Part shown: one piece after another, positions 1 through 4,957 of the stretch | Layout of the letters: each line of letters opens with the position of its first letter | Position numbering within the stretch: position 1 is the stretch's first letter | DNA from: Phycisphaerales bacterium | GTDB taxonomy: Bacteria > Planctomycetota > Phycisphaerae > Phycisphaerales > UBA1924 | Reading direction: 5' to 3' | Length of the DNA: 6,298 nt | NCBI GenBank assembly: GCA_025453375.1 | Contig: JALOQT010000070.1 | Coordinates: forward strand, 1-6,298 | Translations under genes and position numbers: made by a program | Notes under the pieces: model-generated | The model's input: the letters and a program-made list of their open reading frames with translations, nothing else | The model's database searches: none | Told to the model about the DNA's origin: nothing

Positions 1-11
1 TTGAGCGGGTG

Positions 12-39
12 CGGGGGTGAGCGGACGGGGGTGAGCGGA
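12..39. repeat. 14-bp tandem repeat, two perfect copies
   Basis: CGGGGGTGAGCGGA occurs at 12-25 and again at 26-39 with no gap. A related TGAGCGG core at 2-8 looks like a degenerate third copy that is out of register. The repeat lies at the left window edge in apparently non-coding DNA, about 55 bases upstream of the first promoter. Its role is unknown. It may belong to a longer array that continues outside the window. Confidence 0.6.
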
Positions 40-92
40 TTGGTGCGAGGCGACGCGGTGTCAGATTTCACATGCATCGGGGGCGCGGCGGC

Positions 93-122
93 TTGGCGCG
101 GCGCGGGCAGCGGGGTTACACT
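93..122 (+). promoter_or_regulatory. Sigma70-like promoter of the small membrane protein / UDG operon
   Basis: A TTGGCG -35-like box (93-98) and a TACACT -10-like box (117-122) are separated by 18 bases. Transcription would start near 129. A GGAG Shine-Dalgarno core at 134-137 then lies 8 bases before the ATG at 146. The sequence around the -10 box (GCGGGGTTACACTC) resembles the one before pgi (GCGGGTACACTC), which makes a real promoter more likely. No other gene signal is seen in bases 1-145. Confidence 0.5.
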
Positions 123-145
123 CGCCCTCACGCGGAGACCCATCT

Positions 146-472
146 ATGAGCGACCAGACCAACCAGCAGGGGACGAACGCAGCGGAGGCCAGTGATGAGG
201 CGCGTCCGGCGCTGAGCAGTTCGCCCACGTTTGTGCCCTTTGCCGGCGGACTGGTGCTGGGGGTGATCGTCGGAGCGCTGGGTGGGGCCTTCTTCGGGCC
301 GATGGTCGAGAACAAGGTCAAGCAGCCCGAGCCCCTTCGCAACCCGGCGGCGACGCGCGCGACGACCGTTCCGGCTCCGGCTGATGCTGAAGCAATCGAG
401 CGGGCCAAGCTCGAGGCCGAGCGTCGCAACGCCAGCACCCCGACCGAGGGCGCGGGTTCGGCCAAGCCGTAA
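146..472 (+). CDS. Small single-span membrane protein of unknown function
   Basis: This 108-residue protein is not one I recognise. Residues 1-28 are polar and acidic. Residues about 29-54 form one hydrophobic, glycine-rich segment with small-residue spacing (GGLVLGVIVGALGG), typical of a transmembrane helix able to pack against another. The segment is followed by lysines 57 and 59, which by the positive-inside rule favours a cytoplasmic C-terminus. Residues 60-80 are rich in Pro, Ala and Thr. Residues about 80-97 (ADAEAIERAKLEAERRN) could form a charged helix. The tail is low-complexity. There is no cleavable signal peptide and no catalytic motif. The ATG has a GGAG 8 bases upstream and a plausible promoter before it. 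The next gene begins 33 bases after the stop, so the two are probably co-transcribed. That a gene lies here is fairly secure; its function is open. Confidence 0.75.
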   Translation: MSDQTNQQGTNAAEASDEARPALSSSPTFVPFAGGLVLGVIVGALGGAFFGPMVENKVKQPEPLRNPAATRATTVPAPADAEAIERAKLEAERRNASTPTEGAGSAKP

Positions 473-495
473 GTGGCGGGCGTGGTGCGGGATGT

Positions 496-500
496 GGAGA
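496..500 (+). promoter_or_regulatory. Shine-Dalgarno that fixes the UDG start
   Basis: GGAGA at 496-500 lies 5 bases before the ATG at 506. A GTG at 473, directly after the upstream TAA, is also in frame but has no comparable ribosome-binding site. The ATG is therefore preferred, giving 263 rather than 274 residues. Confidence 0.55.
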
Positions 501-505
501 GCGCG

Positions 506-1297
506 ATGACTACGCCGCCGTCAGCCAGTTCGAGCACTCGCACGCCTGCGCGGCTGATTCCGACGCTGGTGGCGCAGTCGGCCAAGGCCAGCGGGCTGCT
601 GGGGGTGGACTTTGTGCCCATTGCCGTCGCGCCCAGTGGCAAGCCGACGGGCGGTGCCTCAACGCCAGCCGCGGCGCCGCCCCCAATCGCCCGCAGCACG
701 CGCGACCGTGCAGCGCACCAGGCCAAGCTCGACGCGGTGCGGGCTCGCTATGAGCATGATGCCCCGCACGCCAAGTTCGGCTTCACGTTCACCAATCTGG
801 TCTGGGGTGAGGGGGATCCGGCGGCGCGGCTGATGTTCATCGGCGAAGCACCAGGGGCCGACGAAGACCGCACGGGCCGGCCGTTCGTCGGGCGGGCGGG
901 CAAACTGCTGGACAACATGATCGTCGCGATGGGCATGGCGCGCGAGGATGTGTATATCGCCAACGTGCTGAAGGTCCGCCCGCCGGGCAATGCGACGCCC
1001 ACACCAGCCGAGCGTGACGCCAGCAAGGCGTACCTGTTTGACCAGATCGACGCGGTGCGGCCGGAGGTGATCGTGACCCTCGGCCTGCCGGCGAGCCAGA
1101 CGGTCCTCGACTGTGACCTGGCGATGGGCAAGATGCGCGGCGTGTGGGCGGAGTTCGTCCATCCGAATGCCAAACTCGGCCTGAAGGTGGCGGTGATGCC
1201 GACCTATCACCCGGCGTATCTGCTGCGGAGTTACACGCCGGAGAATCGCAAACTGGTCTGGAGCGACCTGAAGAAGGTTGTCGAGCGGTTGCGATAG
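506..1297 (+). CDS. Family-4-type uracil-DNA glycosylase lacking the Fe-S cluster cysteines
   Basis: The predicted protein (263 residues) belongs to the uracil-DNA glycosylase superfamily, closest to family 4 (UDGa, once annotated as SPO1 DNA polymerase-related). These enzymes cut uracil from DNA to start base-excision repair of deaminated cytosine. Residues 1-72 are an Ala/Pro/Ser-rich extension with a conserved-looking LLGVDFVP patch at 31-38. The glycosylase fold covers about 75-263: GEAPGADED (113-121) with RPFVGRAG is the water-activating/uracil-pocket motif, [10 protein letters not shown] (153-162) the second conserved block, and HPAYLLR (235-241) the DNA-intercalation/His motif. Family 4 normally binds a 4Fe-4S cluster through C-x2-C, the Cys of KCRPP, and a Cys before PYL. 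Here these are Ala86, Ala89, Val157 and Ser173. The only cysteine is Cys203. The protein is therefore expected to fold without the cluster. It is probably the second gene of an operon and ends before a terminator hairpin. Family assignment is strong; activity on uracil is inferred from the kept motifs. Confidence 0.9.
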   Translation: MTTPPSASSSTRTPARLIPTLVAQSAKASGLLGVDFVPIAVAPSGKPTGGASTPAAAPPPIARSTRDRAAHQAKLDAVRARYEHDAPHAKFGFTFTNLVWGEGDPAARLMFIGEAPGADEDRTGRPFVGRAGKLLDNMIVAMGMAREDVYIANVLKVRPPGNATPTPAERDASKAYLFDQIDAVRPEVIVTLGLPASQTVLDCDLAMGKMRGVWAEFVHPNAKLGLKVAVMPTYHPAYLLRSYTPENRKLVWSDLKKVVERLR

Positions 1298-1316
1298 CCA
1301 GGCCAGATCTGCCCCG

Positions 1317-1340
1317 AAGGCCCGCCAAAGTGGGCTTTGT
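1317..1340 (+). terminator. Rho-independent terminator after the UDG gene
   Basis: AAGGCCCGC (1317-1325) can pair with GTGGGCTTT (1330-1338) as a 9-bp stem with two G-U wobbles and a CAAA loop. The short T-rich tail TTTGT follows from the stem's own 3' side. It begins 20 bases after the UDG stop and so would separate that operon from the next gene. The T tract is short, so strength is uncertain. Confidence 0.45.
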
Positions 1341-1356
1341 CGCGTGGGGTGGTCGA

Positions 1357-1362
1357 TACGAT
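1357..1362 (+). promoter_or_regulatory. Possible -10 box close to the start of the exported-protein gene
   Basis: TACGAT (4 of 6 to TATAAT) lies only 5 bases before the ATG at 1368, and no Shine-Dalgarno is visible. The best -35 candidate, TTGTCG at 1337-1342, leaves a short 14-base spacer, so this is a weak call. The layout resembles that of pgi and could mean a leaderless mRNA. Confidence 0.22.
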
Positions 1363-1367
1363 TGGCT

Positions 1368-2978
1368 ATGACGAACGCAAAGCGTGCGGCGGTGGTGCTG
1401 GCGACGGTCTGCATGGCGGGGATGGCAATAGGCCAGCCGATCGGCGTGCCTCGCAATGCCCGCCCACCCGAGGCGCCGGGCAGCGGGGCGACGACGACAC
1501 GCTCCAATGACCCAAGGCTGCCCCCCACGACGACGACGATCGTGCTGTCGGACCAGACGCTGCGCTTGGACATGCTGGGGCTGACGATGGGCGTGCCGGA
1601 AGGCTGCGTGCTCTTGCAGGGCACGACGGCCGACGGCACACAAGGCTTCACCATCGCGCCGCCCGCCGTGGCCGGCGCCGGCGCGCAGGCCTGGACGATC
1701 GCCGTCACGCCCAAGCAGACGCGCGACACCGACACGACCGTCGCCCAGACAATCGAGGCGATCACCCAGCAGGTGCTCTCGATGGCGCCGATGCTCGACC
1801 CGACCAGCCGGGAGATGACCCACTCGCGCGTCGTGCTGCTGCACCGCGAGATGGACCTGCGGATCCCCGGCTCGGCCACGCCCGGGGCGCGGGTGTATTT
1901 CAGCATCCCGGGTGAAGGTCGCAACACACCTCGGCTGATCAAGGGCTTCACGGTCTTCAAGCCGCTGTCCAGCCGGCTGGTGATCTTTGAGTTGACCTCG
2001 ACTGACGCCGCGATCGATGCGGCGCGGGCGGCGTACGAACTCTCCATCGCCACAGCAAAGTTCACCGACCCGACGGCCGCGCTGGCCGAGCGGGCCGAGG
2101 TGCTGGCCAACGGCGGGGCATTCGTCGGCGCGCTGAATGACAGCGAACTGCTGGCGGCGATGACCGCCGCGATGGATGGCCAGGCCTCCATCACCTATCG
2201 CCTCTATCGCCCGGGACTGAGCGTGACGGAGGACGAGGAGCGCGGATACCGCGTCGTGACGTTTACGCGCGGCCGCCGCAGCGACCTCGGGCGGCAGGAA
2301 TCGATGGTCACGACCGGGCGCGATCCGGAGGGCATCGTCATGACGCTCAAGGCCCGCGTGCTCAGCGGCGTGACGGGCAAGGGCGAGGCTGCGCGCAGCC
2401 GCGGCCAGGTGATCGACAGCGAGACCCGCGCGTTCATCTCGCTGGATCGCCAGAGCGAGGCATGGACGACGACAACGAGCATCCGCCCGATGCCGGCCGC
2501 CGACGGGGCTGGCCGTGGCGCGGCAGGTGAGAGGCGTTCGGACGGCACGCGACCGACGGTCATGACAGAAATCGGCGTGCGCGATGGCTCGAGCCTCTCG
2601 GTGCTCGTCCGCCAACCCGGCCAGCCCGATCGCAGCATGCAGCACACGCTCCAAGGCACCCAGTATCTCAGCCAGGTCGAGGTCGTCCTGCTGCCGACGC
2701 TGCTGGCACGCCTGCAAGTCGAGGGCGAGGCGGGGTTCTACGCCTATCGCAGCGATATGGCGACAATCAGCCTGCGGCGTGACCTCTCCGCACTCACCAA
2801 AGACCAAGTCTCCATCACCACCACCTTGCGCGAGGGTGATGAGACGATCAAGTCCCTGGTCAAGCCCGACGGCCTGCTGCTGCGGTCCGAACTGGCCGAC
2901 GGCTCGATCTGGGAACCGATCGCCACAGAAACCTTGCTGCGCATGTGGCGGAGCAAGGGCCTGCCGACGGGCGAGTGA
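1368..2978 (+). CDS. Exported protein of unknown function (536 residues)
   Basis: I do not recognise this family. The open frame extends upstream to 1278, but that stretch overlaps the UDG gene and encodes nothing signal-like. Starting at ATG 1368 gives a clear Sec-type signal peptide: Lys/Arg at 5-6, a hydrophobic core AAVVLATVCMAGMA, and likely cleavage after AIG at about residue 22. Cys15 is not in a proper lipobox, so lipidation is unlikely. A Pro/Thr-rich linker (about 24-60) follows. A first domain begins near residue 65 with LRLDMLGLTMGVPEG and mixes beta-like and helical stretches up to about 265. A second, beta-rich region (about 270-370) leads into a Gly/Arg-rich low-complexity stretch. 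The C-terminal part (about 400-536) ends in MWRSKGLP. The N-terminal part faintly resembles beta-sandwich periplasmic domains of the Mog1/PsbP type, but I would not assign it. No enzyme motif is seen. The gene lies 70 bases after UDG, across a terminator, and 51 bases before pgi. It is probably expressed on its own and is periplasmic or envelope-located. Confidence 0.85.
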   Translation: MTNAKRAAVVLATVCMAGMAIGQPIGVPRNARPPEAPGSGATTTRSNDPRLPPTTTTIVLSDQTLRLDMLGLTMGVPEGCVLLQGTTADGTQGFTIAPPAVAGAGAQAWTIAVTPKQTRDTDTTVAQTIEAITQQVLSMAPMLDPTSREMTHSRVVLLHREMDLRIPGSATPGARVYFSIPGEGRNTPRLIKGFTVFKPLSSRLVIFELTSTDAAIDAARAAYELSIATAKFTDPTAALAERAEVLANGGAFVGALNDSELLAAMTAAMDGQASITYRLYRPGLSVTEDEERGYRVVTFTRGRRSDLGRQESMVTTGRDPEGIVMTLKARVLSGVTGKGEAARSRGQVIDSETRAFISLDRQSEAWTTTTSIRPMPAADGAGRGAAGERRSDGTRPTVMTEIGVRDGSSLSVLVRQPGQPDRSMQHTLQGTQYLSQVEVVLLPTLLARLQVEGEAGFYAYRSDMATISLRRDLSALTKDQVSITTTLREGDETIKSLVKPDGLLLRSELADGSIWEPIATETLLRMWRSKGLPTGE

Positions 2979-2991
2979 AGGTTGCGGCTCG

Positions 2992-3023
2992 TTGCAGGAT
3001 TCTGACGCGCCGGCGGGTACACT
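2992..3023 (+). promoter_or_regulatory. Candidate pgi promoter, possibly giving a leaderless mRNA
   Basis: TACACT (3018-3023) is a good -10-like box whose last base is 7 positions before the A of the pgi ATG (3030). Transcription would thus start at or next to the start codon. TTGCAG (2992-2997) is the best -35-like box, but its 20-base spacer is long. No Shine-Dalgarno precedes the ATG, which agrees with leaderless translation. A 5-bp inverted repeat, GCCGG (3009-3013) and CCGGC (3024-3028), brackets the -10 box. Confidence 0.42.
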
Positions 3024-3029
3024 CCGGCC

Positions 3030-4691
3030 ATGCTGACCGAACTTGCGGCGTTCAAGGCTGTTGCCGATCACCATCGCACGGTGCAGGACCTGCACATGCG
3101 CGACCTCTTTGCCCGCCAGGCCGATCGGTTTGATCGCTATCACCTGCGGTTCGGGCCGATCCTGCTGGATTACAGCAAGCATCGCATCACCGAGCAGACC
3201 CTGCCCCTGCTGACGGCCCTGGCCCGCGAGGCAGGCGTCGAGACGCTGCGCGAGGCAATGTTCCGCGGCGACAAAATCAACTTCACCGAAGACCGCGCCG
3301 TCCTGCACATCGCCCTGCGGAACATGTCCGGCCGGCCGATCTACGTCGACGAGCAGAACGTCATGCCCGAGGTGCAAGGCGTGCTGGAGCGGTTCACGGC
3401 GTTTGCCGAGCGCGTCCGCAGCGGCGAACACCGCGGGCACACGGGCAAGCGAATCACCGATGTGGTCAACATCGGCATCGGCGGGTCGGACCTCGGCCCG
3501 GTGATGGTGTGCGAGGCGCTCAAGCCCTACAGCCAGCGCGATCTCAACCTGCACTTTGTCAGCAACATCGATGGCACACATCTGGCCGAAACGCTGCGCC
3601 GCTGCCACGCCGAGACGACGCTGTTCATCGTCGCCAGCAAGACCTTCACCACGCAGGAAACCATCACCAACGCCCGCAGCGCCCGGGCGTGGCTCGTCGA
3701 GAAGCTCGCAAGCGATGCGGCGGTGGCCAAGCACTTCTGCGCCGTCAGCACCAATGCGAAGGAAGTCGCCAAGTTCGGAATCGACACCAGCAACATGTTC
3801 GGCTTCTGGGACTGGGTCGGCGGGCGATACAGCCTGTGGTCGGCCATCGGCCTGCCGATCGCCATGAGCATCGGGCGCGAGAACTTCCTGGCCCTTCTCG
3901 GCGGCGCTCATGAGATGGACGAGCACTTCCGCACGGCCCCGCTTGAGCGCAACATGCCGGCGATCCTGGCCTTGCTGGGCGTGTGGTACAACAACTTCTT
4001 CGACGCGCAGAGCCACGCGATCCTGCCCTATGACCAGTATCTGCACCGCTTCGCGGCATACTTCCAGCAGGGCGACATGGAGAGCAACGGCAAGTTCGTT
4101 ACGCGGACCGGCCAGCGGGTGACGTGGCAGACCGGCCCGGTGATCTGGGGCGAGCCGGGAACCAACGGCCAGCACGCGTTCTATCAGTTGATCCATCAGG
4201 GCACGAGACTGATCCCGGTGGATTTCATCGCGCCGATCGACACGCACAACCCCATCAGCCCGCCGGGCGCCGCGCCGGGCGAGCATCATCGCATCCTGCT
4301 GTCCAACTGCTTCGCGCAGGCCGAAGCGCTGATGACCGGCAAGACCGAGGCGCAGGTCCGCGCGGAACTCACCAAAGAGGGCCTCAGCGGCGAGGCGCTG
4401 GAGCGTCTCGTACCGCACAAGGTCTTCGAGGGCAATCGCCCGAGCAACACGATCCTCGTCGATCGCCTCACGCCGCGCACGCTGGGCATGCTGGTGGCGA
4501 TGTACGAGCACAAGATCTTCGTGCAAGGGGCGCTGTGGCAGGTCAACTCGTTTGATCAGTGGGGCGTCGAACTGGGCAAGCAGTTGGCCAAGGCGATCCT
4601 GCCTGAACTGTCGGCCGGGGCCGATGCAAAGGGGCACGACAGCAGCACCAACGCGCTGATCAACGAGTTTCGCCGTGCTTCGCGCCGGTGA
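3030..4691 (+). CDS. pgi: Glucose-6-phosphate isomerase
   Basis: This enzyme interconverts glucose 6-phosphate and fructose 6-phosphate in glycolysis and gluconeogenesis, in the cytoplasm, usually as a dimer. At 553 residues it is full length (the E. coli enzyme has 549). Visible hallmarks in order are: DYSKHRI near 47-53; the sugar-phosphate-binding GIGGSDLGP (149-157); VASKTFTT (201-208), which holds the phosphate; the first family signature [11 protein letters not shown] (from 261); Glu351 in GDMESNGK and His382 in GTNGQHAF, matching the catalytic Glu and ring-opening His; and the second signature [11 protein letters not shown], ending at Lys517, the conserved active-site lysine. All key residues are intact. 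The ATG at 3030 is chosen because it gives the normal N-terminal length. It lacks a Shine-Dalgarno and sits just after a -10-like box. The neighbours share no sugar pathway, so the gene seems to be transcribed alone. Identification is secure. Confidence 0.98.
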   Translation: MLTELAAFKAVADHHRTVQDLHMRDLFARQADRFDRYHLRFGPILLDYSKHRITEQTLPLLTALAREAGVETLREAMFRGDKINFTEDRAVLHIALRNMSGRPIYVDEQNVMPEVQGVLERFTAFAERVRSGEHRGHTGKRITDVVNIGIGGSDLGPVMVCEALKPYSQRDLNLHFVSNIDGTHLAETLRRCHAETTLFIVASKTFTTQETITNARSARAWLVEKLASDAAVAKHFCAVSTNAKEVAKFGIDTSNMFGFWDWVGGRYSLWSAIGLPIAMSIGRENFLALLGGAHEMDEHFRTAPLERNMPAILALLGVWYNNFFDAQSHAILPYDQYLHRFAAYFQQGDMESNGKFVTRTGQRVTWQTGPVIWGEPGTNGQHAFYQLIHQGTRLIPVDFIAPIDTHNPISPPGAAPGEHHRILLSNCFAQAEALMTGKTEAQVRAELTKEGLSGEALERLVPHKVFEGNRPSNTILVDRLTPRTLGMLVAMYEHKIFVQGALWQVNSFDQWGVELGKQLAKAILPELSAGADAKGHDSSTNALINEFRRASRR

Positions 4692-4702
4692 GCAGCGAGG
4701 AC

Positions 4703-4719
4703 CGCGCAGAGCCTGCGCG
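4703..4719 (+). terminator. Short GC hairpin just after pgi
   Basis: CGCGCAG (4703-4709) and CTGCGCG (4713-4719) form a perfect 7-bp stem with an AGC loop, 11 bases past the pgi stop. No T tract follows, so it would be a weak or U-less terminator, or an mRNA 3'-end stabiliser. Confidence 0.35.
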
Positions 4720-4751
4720 ACCAGTCCGCGATAACTTCCGAATAACCCGTG

Positions 4752-4800
4752 ATGGTCGCTTTTTGCCCCCTGGGCAGGTGGTATCGACCATGCGTTTTTT
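4752..4800 (+). terminator. Nested hairpin followed by T6, between pgi and flagellin
   Basis: ATGGTCG (4752-4758) is perfectly complementary to CGACCAT (4785-4791). Inside lies a second hairpin, TGCCC (4764-4768) with GGGCA (4772-4776) and loop CCT. Three bases after the outer stem comes a run of six T (4795-4800). The order stem then T-run fits termination on the + strand, about 60 bases beyond pgi and upstream of the flagellin promoter. The internal loop and the 3-base gap before the T-run make it atypical. Confidence 0.42.
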
Positions 4801-4832
4801 GCCAGCAAAGTGAAATCTGCGGGGTGTGCGGC

Positions 4833-4860
4833 TCAACCCGATGGTTTTTCGCTCCGATAG
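4833..4860 (+). promoter_or_regulatory. Sigma28 (FliA)-like flagellin promoter
   Basis: TCAA (4833-4836) and TCCGATAG (4853-4860) resemble the flagellar sigma factor consensus TAAA and GCCGATAA, with a 16-base spacer against the usual 15. The CCGATA core is exact. Transcription would start near 4867, just before the first leader hairpin at 4869. Flagellin genes are commonly read by this sigma factor as late class genes. The match is by eye. Confidence 0.5.
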
Positions 4861-4868
4861 CTTCAGCA

Positions 4869-4956
4869 GACCCGGTCGTTTCCGGGTCGCGGTCGCAAAA
4901 CACGGAGCGCCCGCCACCCGGTCTTTCTAGAGATTTGCTCGCACGGAGGCAGCAGA
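4869..4956 (+). promoter_or_regulatory. Structured flagellin mRNA leader with two CsrA-like GGA hairpins
   Basis: Three hairpins can be drawn. Hairpin 1 is GACCCGG (4869-4875) paired with CCGGGTC (4882-4888), a perfect 7-bp stem near the expected 5' end. Hairpin 2 follows without a gap: GCGG (4889-4892) with CCGC (4911-4914), one T/C mismatch, then CGC (4894-4896) with GCG (4907-4909), leaving the loop AAAACACGGA. Hairpin 3 is TTTGCT (4934-4939) with AGCAGA (4951-4956), one U-G wobble, and loop CGCACGGAGGC containing the Shine-Dalgarno GGAGG (4945-4949), 8 bases before the ATG. Both later loops carry CACGGA, close to the CsrA core ACANGGA. CsrA binding is inferred; the pairing is read from the sequence. 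Confidence 0.45.
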
Positions 4957-4957
4957 C

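Noticed and set aside
1..195. 64-codon frame from a TTG start at the left edge
   Set aside because: It overlaps the better-supported gene at 146, its composition is Gly/Arg-rich and it contains the tandem repeat and promoter. It could only be real as the tail of a gene from outside the window, for which nothing speaks.
473..505. GTG at 473 as the start of the glycosylase
   Set aside because: It directly follows the upstream stop, which would allow translational coupling, but the GGAGA at 496-500 is placed for the ATG at 506. The 11 extra residues look arbitrary.
1278..1367. Upstream ATG at 1278 for the exported protein
   Set aside because: It overlaps the end of the glycosylase gene, crosses the terminator hairpin and would bury the signal peptide behind 30 unrelated residues.
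659..2194. Open frame of 511 codons on the - strand
   Set aside because: It overlaps well-supported + strand genes, shows no family motif and has no ribosome-binding site. Shadow of GC-rich coding sequence.
837..4808. Open frame of 1323 codons on the - strand across UDG, the exported protein and pgi
   Set aside because: It is in register with the codons of the exported protein and pgi, so its stops would need sense codons TTA, CTA or TCA, which are rare in GC-rich genes. The translation is Arg/Ala/His-rich with no recognisable domain. It is a shadow.
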